From Platycnemis pennipes (taxonomy: Eukaryota > Arthropoda > Insecta > Odonata > Platycnemididae), in assembly GCA_933228895.1 (NCBI GenBank), contig OW121853.1, forward strand, positions 6,578,494 to 6,642,493: DNA of 64,000 nt. The letters run 5' to 3'. A model generated the notes under the pieces. The model saw only the letters and a list, made by a program, of their open reading frames with translations, did not search any database and was not told the DNA's origin. Shown here piece after piece: positions 27,101 to 39,100 of the stretch. Position 1 is the stretch's first letter, and each line of letters begins with the position of its first letter. The position numbers and the translations under genes are program-made.

Positions 27101-30100
27101 TCATTCTCTCTTCTGCCAACAGTTCACACTCAATAGATATTATACCCAGGTGAGAAAGTCTCTTTTGTCCAGTGGTATTCCTTGAATACGTTTTTATTCT
27201 TTTTAGTGCTGAAAAGGACCTTTCTACTGCAGATGCCGTAGTCACTGGAATTGTGTATATCAACGCAACCAATAAATTGATTTGGGAATTGACCGAAATG
27301 TTCGGGTGGGAGAGAGTTTCGAACCAGGGACGTCGCTTGGAAACTGATAAAATACCAGCGGTACAAACAATTTCGAAGAATTAATGTATTCCACATTTTC
27401 AGGAGCATGTTAGAAACACCCGAACATTTCGGTAGATACTTACTATTATATGATTGCAGAGCTTAAGTTCTTTTTTCTCTTGCGATTAGTTTTTCCAAAA
27501 AAGCACAGCGCTGGAAAATAACGGCAACTGGCAAATTAGAACAAATGTTGTACGTGCGTCGGGACTGCGTGGCCAAAGATACGGAAATTAAAAATCACGA
27601 TCACACTTCATGCTCTTCCGTTAATTTCGTACACAAAAAACGACAAGGCGAGCGGACGCATTTCCGCCACGTACTAATGACGTGATTTAGGTAAATAACG
27701 TAATTAACTATTTTACGTACTAATTTCGTAAGAAGTACGTAAAATGGTCAAAATGCATCCCGGGTAAACGGATTAAAAATATGTAAAACCAGGGACAGTC
27801 GTACAACGAAACTGCGATGAAAAAAAATTGGTGATGGAGTGTCTCGAACCAGGGACGTCGACATTGTGAAGCGAGTTATTTACCACCAACCCATACTGTA
27901 CTGATTAAGCATTGCTAATTATTAGCTCTATATTGGCAAAAAAATATTTCAAACTAGTTTTTTGACTAAGTTACTGGATATATAACCCTATATGTGGGGT
28001 GATTCGTAAATAACTAATCAAGGACTACCTGCCTGGCAAATTTCGTCAAAATCCTAGACCCGAAACTCGGACACTCCCCTTGTGATATCAGAACCAACTC
28101 GATAGCACGTTATATCGACGTCGGAAATTCGTTAGCACACCGCTAGGATGAGTTACGGTAAATTCCGCTTTCGTACACGCCGCCAACTTCGCCGGGTGCG
28201 GTGAACACAGTAGATATCGGCTGCACTCGGCTACATTCGTATGTCTCCGCCGTCAACTGAAACTAGCTTCCTCTGTCCTTTGTTACGCTAGCAACCCCTC
28301 CCGCTCCCCACTTTCCGCTGCTCGGGAATTGTCTGCGTGCGCATGCTGTCTACCCAAGCTATGAGCGCACAGCTTCACTGGGATCGAAGTCATAACCGTC
28401 TGCCGGCTGCCTTTGCTTTAAGGGGTATAATGAACATCCGTACTATTTAAGGGAGCTTATAATGCCTTTATACTGTTAATTTAGTAGCTTTTAAACAAAT
28501 AATGAATAAATTATACAAACGGAATTTTATACTGAAGCAGTGCTTCATTTGCTTCATCGTACCGCACGCCACTGCTTGGAACATGGCTTTAACTGCCTGT
28601 TTCTGGGCAGAGAAGGCTTTACTAGCTATGCTTGAGTTTCCCCAGAACATAATGCCGTAATAGATATATGAATGCACTTTAGCATAATATACCATTTTTA
28701 GAATGTCAATGGAAACAACAGGAGCTAACTTTCTAATCATGAAGATACCAACAAATATTTTCTTCACTATTCCAAGAACATGGGGAGACCAGTCCAAGTT
28801 TTCAGTTATTTGGAGTCCCAAGAACTTAATGGCAGTTGCCTTGTTTAAGCAAGTGACATTGTTATCTGTTAGAAGGTTACTTTTTTTGTAGTTTTTACTT
28901 ATAAACTGGATGAGCTGTGTTTTTTCTTTGTTTAAAACTAGATTGTTACTATTGCACCACTGCTGCATTTCACGAATGGTGTTGTTAGTGTATTCAATTA
29001 ACCTATCTACTGTCGGCGCAGAAATTATGTGCACTCGAGTTTGAATACAGATAACAAATTAACAGCTAGGCTTACAGAAAAACTAATCACACCGTACCTT
29101 TTATTACTTCATTCCGCGTTATTGAGTGGCAAATTTAAATTTTTAAAACGTATTTTAATATTTTTTTACAATGGTTGTGACATAAAAAGTGCCTGTTTTT
29201 GACGGTGTTCGAGCAATGCACCAACTTTGATGACCCGTAAATCAATGCCAAGTCGTTCAGTTGCAACCAAACTTTAAATAGTTTTAGATATACATGTTTT
29301 ATATGCATTCTGTAAGTTTCCAGTGTATAACTTAAAAATAAAAAGAGTTGTTATCAATTTTATAAAAAGTTAGCAATTCAAAACTGGGGTGTCGTAGAAT
29401 TTCGTTCTTGGTGGCGTTATAATTCGCATGTCTTGAACATATTCAATACGTAATTGTCTAATATTTCAACACATTTGTTTAATTTATATCGATTGGTATT
29501 TATATTGGCGAAAGCGAGCTCCCTCGGCAAGCGACTGGCATTGTTTAAGCCGTGCAGTGTTGCCGCGTACATCCGCTCCTGGCCGCCAGCGCCTGGCTTC
29601 GCTTCTTTTATGCGAACAGATACAATTGTGCGTCTTTCACATTTCACATTAGGTTTCCTCATGAGGGCCTTGGACCTCCAATGGCAGTTTCAAAAACGTG
29701 TGCTTTTATTCATATTTAATTTTTTTTTCAAAATATACGAGACAGCAATTAAAAATCATCATTTGATGGAATGTGGCACACAAAGTGTCATCCTCCTAGA
29801 CTTCTTCACTATCAGAAGAGCTGTTTAAATCAATGTCGAGAGGTTTGACTTGAGGTATTTCCCCAGTATTATTCCTCACGCTCCTCTACGTGTTTGATAC
29901 TCTCCTTCCATAAATACTTTGACACTTAAATTAAAGCATCGTCGCAGAGATCTCTTAGCATGAGTTCGCTTTTCCCTTCTCTTCGGCATTTGCTCTGTTA
30001 ACTTTTGTCACTTTATTCTTAACATGTGCCCATATTAGTTCGATTTTCGATTCGATTCTATTCTCAATGCGCGATGGGTAACCATACTAATTCCACATCA

Positions 30101-33100
30101 GGCGCAACACTTCCGTAATTTGGTTAATTTCTTTGTTGTTTTAAAGTAGGGTTTAGCATGTTGAATGAGCGTGGCTTTGGTCAGAGATTCAAAGCTACTG
30201 ATATCTCCAGGAAATGGAATCTTTCTCTCAATTAACGACGCTATTCTGTTAGCTATTAACCAAGCCATTGTATGGTTTTTTTATTTTAGGATCCAGCATT
30301 GTGTGATATGGAGCATGGTGGATGACAATCGCTGATTTATTTGAAATAACGGCCAAAACCATTCGAAACCACTCTTCAAAATGCTGGGAGTTCATTTCCT
30401 TATGATAGTCACCAGACCCTTTCTTCCCAACAAAACACAATCCCGCACCTGCTAAAAATCCATCTCCACTCCCTACATGTAGGATAATTACACGGTTACC
30501 AGTGCCGAAAGGAACCTTGAATCCGCTTCGCCAATCCAAAACTTCTTGAAGCTGCCCGCGGTATTGGTCATAATTTGGGAAGCCATTATTCGATGCTTTA
30601 ATTCGTTTTCTTGCCAAGCGTGATGTTGACCGCACCATGTTTTGTCTGTGTAGAAGATTTCATATCCTTCATTCCTCAGTCCTCTTATTCATCTGAGAAA
30701 TGCTTGACGAGATGCAGCAATAGATTTTTAGTCCATCAGATGGGCTTCTTATTTAATTTCTTATACTGGAATACAATATTTTTGACAAATTCTCGTGGCT
30801 TGGAAAAATAACATTTTTGGAAAGTCCTGTAAATTGTCCTCCAATTTGGCTTTACATTTTTCAATGTTTGGAAATAATTTTCTGACAAAAAAGCCATGAC
30901 TCGTTCGCCAAGTTACTCCTTTTGTAAACTGGTCAATGTGAACCAATGGGCGCCCAGCCTCTTCCTTGGTCCTGGGTTTACCTCAATAATGTTCTCGCTC
31001 TTCTCCGAAGATACTTTTTACACCGAGCGAAGTGATACGCCAAGACAATCAGCAACTTGCTGGTAAACCGGATAGCACTTATCACCAATTTTCTCTCTTT
31101 CTTGCATAAAAAACAAATAGCTCTTAATAATTCCAATTTCATACTCAGAAAACGGTGGTCGGAGGCATCTTGAGCGATATATACTCCACAATAACCAGAG
31201 AGAAACTATCGTACACAGTAAGCTGGCGGCAGTGATAAACCAGTAATTTCATGAGTGGTGAATAGTACTCCTTAGACTCAGAATAAGGGTATCATGGAAA
31301 ATTGATGTAAAAGTTGGTAGGATAAGATTATATTATCGTTGATATCCGCTGACAAGCGAAGCCAGGCGCTGGCGGCGAGCGGATGTACGCGGCAACACTG
31401 CACGGCTTAAACAATGCCAGTCGCTTGCCGAGGGAGCTCGCTTTCGCCAATATAAATACCAATCGATATAAATTAAACAAATGTGTTGAAATATTAGACA
31501 ATTACGTATTGAATATGTTCAAGACATGCGAATTATAACGCCACCAAGAACGAAATTCTACGACACCCCAGTTTTGAATTGCTAACTTTTTATAAAATTG
31601 ATAACAACTCTTTTTATTTTTAAGTTATACACTGGAAACTTACAGAATGCATATAAAACATGTATATCTAAAACTATTTAAAATTTGGTTGCAATTGAAC
31701 GACTTGGCATTGATTTACGGGTCATCAAAGTCGGTGCATTGCTCGAACACCGTCAAAAACAGGCACTTTTTACGTCACAACCGTTGTAAAAAATATTAAA
31801 ATACGTTTTAAAAATTTAAATTTGCCACTCAATAACGCGGAATGAAGTAATAAAAGGTACGGTGTGATTAGTTTTTCTGTAAGCCTAGCTGTTAATTTGT
31901 TATTTGTATTCAAACTCGAGTGCACATAATTTCTGCGCCGACAGTAGGGAATCAGCTGTAACAATGGCAGATGTATCATCTGCATAAAGGGTGATTTTAC
32001 AATGTGATAGGTGATTTGTATAATTTAATTTATAATAAAGTTTCATTCAGAATAACATATTAATGTTCTTTTAGACTGTGCACAATCCCCTCCTGTTCCA
32101 ATGTGCCATACAACCACTTGAGGGTAAATGGCTTTACCAAGTTTTCATAAATATTGCAGTACTCATACTACTGATGTGTCTGTGCTGATTTGAATTCAAC
32201 TGTATTTTTCATGCCTTGAAGTATTACCTGCTTCTGGTTGCACTAACAGAACGTTATATTCCTTAGGGTCATCATCAAGTGGAATACATTCCCTGCCGTC
32301 CCCAGGTGATGAAGGCATGGGCGGAATAGGAGGTTATGACATGAAGAGGGGCTCATTTCCTAAGCCATCGCCTGTTCTCGTAGCAGTCTCCCCCACCGCG
32401 GCTGATCCTCAAGGGAGGCAAGTGCTGGAGGCCCAACTCATGCCCCACCTCATATCCTCCCCAGGTAAGCAAGCTCAATGATGAATGGGAGGAAGTTTTA
32501 GTTTTTTAAATTCTAGTAAAATTTTGGTTGATTTTTGCATGTACAGTAGAAGATCAATAATCTGCAATGATTGGTACCTGATGTGTTCCGGAATTATGAT
32601 ATTTCCGGAGTTTAGAACAATTTATTTTTTTGTGGATAGCATGATGGAAAAACTATAGCAATTCATCATTAAAGATACCATTATCAATGAGGTGGTAAGT
32701 GATGTGAACCAAGTGCTGTTTGATGGTCATTTCAATTATGTATTTGTGGAACCACTGTAAAAGTGGTTTCAATCTTTCTCTTGAGTGTCTGGAAAGCCTT
32801 TAAAAGTTTTATTGAACAATCTTAATTGAAAGGATATATCGGATACTCTATGAGACATGTGAATCATTCAGCCCTCTGGCATGCTGTTTTAAGGCTCGAG
32901 AGAAATGGGATGGTGTAAGCCTGGATGTGATGGTGCTTTTGATTATTTTAGGGTTTGGCGGTGCTCGGAAGGAGGGCCCACGATGTGGTTGACGTGCTCT
33001 TCTTTCTTTGCAGAGGAGCGCAGCTATCGCAGTGAAGAGAGTTCGTGGTGGGGGGACGATGGGGGGGAGGAGGGGAGCCTGTGCGGGGGCATTGCGCGGG

Positions 33101-36100
33101 ACGGCGTAGTGGTGCCCCCCTCGGAGGAGAGGGTGGTGGCCGAGGATGGGCCCGAGGGCCTCGGGGGGGGGCCCTCGCTGCCCCCTGCCCCCCCCCACCA
33201 CGACGTGTGCGTGGCGCATGACGGGGAGTGCGTGTCGAGGGCCGAGGTGCAGCTGCGATACCTGCACCAGCTGTTTGTGGAGGCGAGGTGCTTGGAGTGG
33301 GCGCTGCTGGCCGCCATTGCTCTGAGGGACGTGGGTGCTTTGGCGCACACAATCCGGGCCGCTCTGAAGCCGCCGTCGCCCTCGTGCCCGTCGGCAGAGA
33401 TCGAGGCGGCGCGCCTGAGGGACATACTCACTGCCCTCTACCAGTGGAGTTCCTCTCAATGGTATGCTGCCACACTGTACTGCCTCACCAAGGGCCCCCT
33501 CTCTGATTTGGCCCCTAACCAGCATGACCTTACCAACCTGAGACAAAGATGTGACTTTCATTTGGGTCTTGAAAACCGGCAATCACATGGGAAGTGTGGT
33601 TATTAACCTTGCATTTTTAAGTCTTTGGAGCAACAAATGCTGCTTGAAAAGCACAAACTCCATGGTTGTGTGAAAACTGCCAAGGCCCAATACATCGGCC
33701 AACTTACATTTCATATTCGTAATATTGTATTTCCGTCAAATCAGAGACATCACAAATGATTTTTTCATCCTCATAAAAACTGAAATACATATATGTTGTC
33801 AATATTGAGAGAAGTACATAAATTATATGTTAAAGTTAAGTGCTTCAAATATGTTTAAAATTTATAATCTTATGCTTAACGTGGAAATATGCTTGGGAGT
33901 TTGAGTGCAGTCTGCCTAAAAGGGGCTCTGCCAGTGAAAGGGTTATTAGTAAAGAGGTTCAGTTTCTTAAGGAAACATTGTGGCAAAGAGTTAAGTGCTT
34001 AGTATTGGCAATAACTATTTGTGTCTGCAACATAAGATTTATGGCAAATGTGTTGATTTGCCCATCACCTCAATTTTATGCGTCATTGTCTTATTCATTA
34101 CTCTGTTTTGTTTCAGTCTAGTCAGTTCTCGCCACCGTGTCCGAAGGTTTTCTTTGGTAAATGGTGATATCACAATTATTTCATAAGTCAACCTAAGTTT
34201 TCTCTGTGATTGTTGCTTGGTGTTACCTGCTAGTTTTTTGGTTGGATTTGGTTGATTTTTTGGTTTGGGCGATGGGCAACTCAGTTGGCAAGTACGGTGA
34301 TGAGAATACTAGTGGAAAGGAAGCATGAATATAATCTGGATATGTTCATTTACTTTGTCAATTTGAAAAAGGTGTTTTATGCAGTGGATTGGGAAAAGTT
34401 AATGTAAATGTTTCGTAAGTTAAGAGTAGATTGGAGGGACAGAGGATAGATCCAAAATGTATTTACGGTGCACATAGCATGAATTAGAGTTGCTGATGGA
34501 GAATCTGATAGTTTTGAATGAAATATCATCAATTTAAATGTTTTCCATTTGAAAACATATAAGCATTTTAATTGTGCATAGGAATGTAAAAGTGATACAA
34601 ATCATCAAAATTTTTTCATATGCTGTAAAGTAGACTTGGAGCAAACCAAACTGATACCTCAGTACCAGCGGGAGATGCCGATACCTTACTTATTTTTTCC
34701 AAAAAAATTCATTTGCTTTCCTTCTCGTGAACTAAACACTAGTGATGGTCAGATCCGTCGGATCCAAAGATCTGCGGATCTTTCTTTTTTTCGGTTCCAG
34801 ATTCGGATCCAAAGACGCGGAATAAAAATGGATCTGGATTGTAGATTTTTAATTTTTGCAGCTTAGTGATCGAAGCACACGGTGAATGGAATGTAGGTTC
34901 GGTAGATACTGACAAGAAGAAGATGTGTAACTCAGGTCACGAAATTGCATGAAAATGTTCCCGTGCAACTGGAAGCAAAATAAAGAAATATTACTTTTTT
35001 CCCCATATCCCTGGTATCACGAGAAAAAAATCTGTATTTTCTAGTAGATGACTCACGTGTTATCTATACAAAAAATATAGAAAAATGATATAAATAATAT
35101 AATTAGTCAGAGAATTAAGTTGACACTTGCAAACATAAATCTTAGTCGTAACTAGAGATGGGCAACACGGTAATTTTCCTAAATTACCACGGTATTTTTT
35201 GTAAATTACCAACATCATCATCATCATCATCATTGGTCAACAATCCTAGGATTGGTTTGACGCAGCTTTCCACTCGATTCTTCTATCGGCCAACCTTTTC
35301 ATTGTGACGTAATTCTTCTCTTTTACCATCTTCACAACCTGTTCCATGTATGTCATATGAGGCCTGCCTTTTCCTATCTTCCCGTTCACTTTTCCCTCGA
35401 CGATAGTCTTCATCAGGCCATCGTGTCTCAGGATATGGCCGATTAAGTTTTCCCTTCTTCTTTTTAGAGTTGTCAGCAGACTTCTCTTTTCTCCTACTCT
35501 TCTTAGCACTTCCTCGTTACTTACTCGATCGATCCATTTAATCTTCAGCATTCTTCTGTAACACCACATTTCAAATGCTTCTACCCTTTTCTTCTCCACT
35601 GCTGTCATCGTCCATGATTCACTGCCGTAAAGAAAAATGCTCCAGATGTATGTTCTGATGAACTGTTTCCTTACTTCTATGCTTGTATTTCCTGCTGTAA
35701 GTAGATTCTTCTTTTGAAAGAATGCCCTCTTTGCCTGGGCTATTCTACTCACTATTTCTTTCTTGCTTCATCCATCGTTGGTTACTCTGCTTCCCAGGTA
35801 ACAGAACTCTTTCACCTCTTCCAGTTTCTGTTTTCCTAGTTTAACGTTGGTTTTCGCCTCTTCTCTTTTGCTGCACACCAATATCTTAGTCTTCTTCTTA
35901 TTGATCTTCAGCTGATATCTGGCCATAGTCCTTTCCATGGTTGTTAGCATCTTATTCAGCTCCTTCTCTGTCTCTGCTATGAGAGTTATGTCATCAGCGA
36001 ATCGTAGCATACTGATTGTTTCTCCATGGACGTTCACTCCAGAACACTTCTCCTTGACTTCATTTATGGCTCTCTCTACGTAAACATTAAAAATTACGGG

Positions 36101-39100
36101 AGACAGTGCGCAGCCTTGTCTAACTCCTTTCCTTATTCTTGCCTCTTCACAGCTGGGTCCAGATTTAATCACAGCAACTTGGTTTTTGTACAGACTGTGT
36201 ATAATTCTTCGGTCATTGTAGGACACTCTAATTCCCTTCAGAATTGCAAGCATTGAATCCCAATCCACGTTGTCAAAGGCCTTCTCTAAATCCACAAATG
36301 CAATGAACGTCGGTTTGTTCTTCTCCATTCTCTTCTCTATGAGTAGCCTAAGGGCCAATATTGCTTCCCTTGTACCCTTACTTTTCCTGAATCCGAATTG
36401 ATCTTCATCCAGGAACTCCTCTGCTTTTCGTTCTATTCTTCTGTAGATGATCCTGGTCAGTATCTTTGATGTATGTGTCGTCAGGCTTATAGTCCTAAAA
36501 TTTTCGCATTTCTCCGCTCTCTTCTTCTTGGGAATAGGAATGATGATGTTTTTCTCGAAGTCCCTTGGAATTTCCCCTGTTGAATACATGTCGCAGATGG
36601 TTTTGTAGAGATGAATTAATGTCTTCTCTCCTGCATTTTTAATTAGTTCTGCAGGGACATCATCAATACCTGAGGCCTTATTCATCCGAAGATCCCTTAC
36701 TGCAGCGTCGAATTCCGATCTTAATATTGATGCCCCCATATTATCTATTTCCACTTCGCTTTCCTCTTCAATAGCTTTTGTGCTGAGATTTTTTCCATTG
36801 TATAGCTCTTCCAGATATTCTTTCCACCTCTTCACTTTGTCCTCGTTTTCAATCAGAATTCCTCCATTCTTGTCCCTTATGGCATTGCATCTTGTGCTCC
36901 GTTCCTTGAAGTGGTTCCTCACTATGCTGTAGGCCGCTTCCACCTTTCCAAGTGCAAGGTTGCTTTGTACATCTTCGCAAAGATTTTTCAACCACTGCTC
37001 TCTAGCTTTCCTTGCTTTGCGACTTATTTCGTTCCTTATTCTTTTGTAGCAGAGCAGCCCTTCTTCAGTTTTCGCATTCTTGTACTTTCTTCTTTCTTCA
37101 ATCAATTCTAAGACTTCCTCCGTGATCCATGGCTTCTTCTTGGCAACTTTTCTTCTTCCAAGAACTTCTTTTGCGGCTTCCTGTAGTCCACATTTAATGT
37201 TTTCCCAACGCTCTTCCACTGATTTCTCATTCAGGTTCTCTCCTATGTTGTTTCCCACTGCTTTTTGAAATGCCAGCTGATGTTGAGCCTCCTTTAGTTT
37301 TTCTACTTGCCATATATTCTTCTTTGTTTTATTCAATTTCTTGAATTTTAGATGGCATTTCATCATCACTAAATTATGGTCACTGTCGATGTCTGCCCCA
37401 GGGTAGCTTTTGCAGTCCTTCACTTGGTTTCTAAATCTCTGCTTCACTAAAATGTAGTCTATTTGGCATCTTCTTCTGTCTCCTGGCATTTTCCATGTGT
37501 ATCTTCTGCGGTTGTGATTACCATTACACAAATTACCAACAACCCTGAAAATTACCGTAATAAAGGGTATTTTTCAGAAAAGTTCTTTTTCAGAAAATTT
37601 CTTCCTCATGAAGAAACCATTGGAATGGGTGATATTATAAATTAAGTAGCTAAAATGATTCTGTTTACATCATTTACTGCGTCTGTAATTAATTCAGAGT
37701 TAAATAACAAATGCACATTGTGCAGAGGTATGTCTTTGGAACGAAAATTTCTCATAGTGTGACAAAAGAGAGGCAAATTGCAGGTTGCTTCCAACTTTGT
37801 TATATTTTTTAAATATGAGTTATATGTAATAGATAAACGTCGTGATATGTTAGATATAAGCACCGGAATTTATATCTCAATGCTATTTGATTTCACTTGG
37901 AGTCCTCTGATAAGGATTTGCAGCTCAAAATGTAAAATTACCAAAAAATTACGGTAATTTTCGAAAATTACCGTAATTTACCACAGTAATTTACCTCAAT
38001 TGAAAATTACGGTAATTTACCCATCTCTAGTCGTAACCATAAAATTCATCTCCCGAGTCCACTGGAACGACTCCATAGTTCGCTGTATTTCCACTGGAAC
38101 ATCAGCAGCTTTGCTTTCTTTGCATTCTTCAGGAGCTTCATCATTTCCAGAGTCTGTTGTTTCTGTGAGCTCCAAATCCCCAAATGATTTATTAAACCCT
38201 CTTTGGATGCAAATTACTGTCACAGAATTCCAGCTTTCCAATATCCATTTGCATATTTCTTCATAAGATGGTCGCTTCATCTTCCACAAGAGTTTGTATA
38301 TTCATGGACACCCGCAATCATCCACTCCTCCCACTTGGCTCGAAGTTTTGATTTGAAGGATTTATTCACCGTTAAATCAAGGGGTTGAAGTTTCTTCGTC
38401 AGTCCACCAGATATAATTGCGACCTAGGAGTATTTGTTTTGATCAATTTCATTACTTCGGGCACTCAATGGGCTCGACATGCATCCACAATTAAAGCAGA
38501 TTTGGGGCTGAAGAAAGCGTGTTTACGTTTTTTCCAGACATTATCCAGCCAGGTCTTCATCATTTCTTTATTTATCTATCCATTTTCATTTGCGGTAACA
38601 ATGAGGTCTTTCGAAAAACACCCCTTTGGAATGGCTTTCCTCTTGAATATAACCATAGGAGATAGCTTGGAACAATCTGATGTCACGCACAATACAACTG
38701 TAAAATTTGACTTTTCGTGTCTTGTCATAGTAATGGAGACTTCCTTTGCACCTTTAAGATTCACAGTCCTTGCAGTTGGAAGGTCAAAACTTACTGGCAC
38801 TTCATCCATGTTACCCACATGCATTTATCTACTCGGGAAATGCTCTCTTTCACAAATTGTCTAAATTTTATCACCTTGGCCTCCCAATCTATAGTTTCTG
38901 GCCAATGGTTGTCGAGGCACGAACACTTAAATTATTTCTCTTCGTGAATCATAATCTCCAAGAGGGATATGCTTTGAAGTCAATCATGTTTTTCTCTGGT
39001 ACAATTTGCCTTGCTTGAAATAAAATTGGAGTTGTTGAGAGTCATATTCCTCTTGATCTTTCAATCATAAAGTTCTTTTTCAAGTGTTGGCCACAAACAC

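Larger units (their letters stand above)
26256..28574 (-). mobile_element. hAT transposon inserted in the LINE
   Basis: Ends are CAGTGGCGTGCGGT on both strands, flanked by the exact 8-bp duplication CTTGGAAC (26248-26255 and 28575-28582). The interior includes a hAT dimerisation-domain frame (27030-27272) and a nested repeat (27293-28082). Confidence 0.92.
25714..32054 (-). mobile_element. 5'-truncated LINE, interrupted by two DNA transposons
   Basis: Flanked by the 10-bp target duplication ACATATTAAT (25704-25713 and 32055-32064), with an AAT-rich 3' tail at 25714. Minus-strand coding reads [14 protein letters not shown] (about 31950-32000), then [26 protein letters not shown] (28470-29005), then after the second insertion [28 protein letters not shown] and [12 protein letters not shown] (25895-26194), the C-terminus of Jockey/CR1-type LINEs. 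The insertions are 26256-28574 and 29010-31944. Removing them restores the RT order and frame around YADD. Confidence 0.85.
35153..38029. mobile_element. Nonautonomous hAT element (TAGAGATGGGCAA ends)
   Basis: The left end TAGAGATGGGCAA and the right end TTACCCATCTCTA are flanked by the exact 8-bp duplication GTCGTAAC (35145-35152 and 38030-38037). Apart from the LINE inserted in it, the element is about 560 bp, rich in aattaccgtaat-type repeats, and has no coding content. Confidence 0.92.

Noticed and set aside
32848..33606. Open frames on the minus strand and in other + frames over RIC1 exon f
   Set aside because: Shadows of a GC-rich exon. Only the + frame with conserved RIC1 motifs and correct splice phases is supported.
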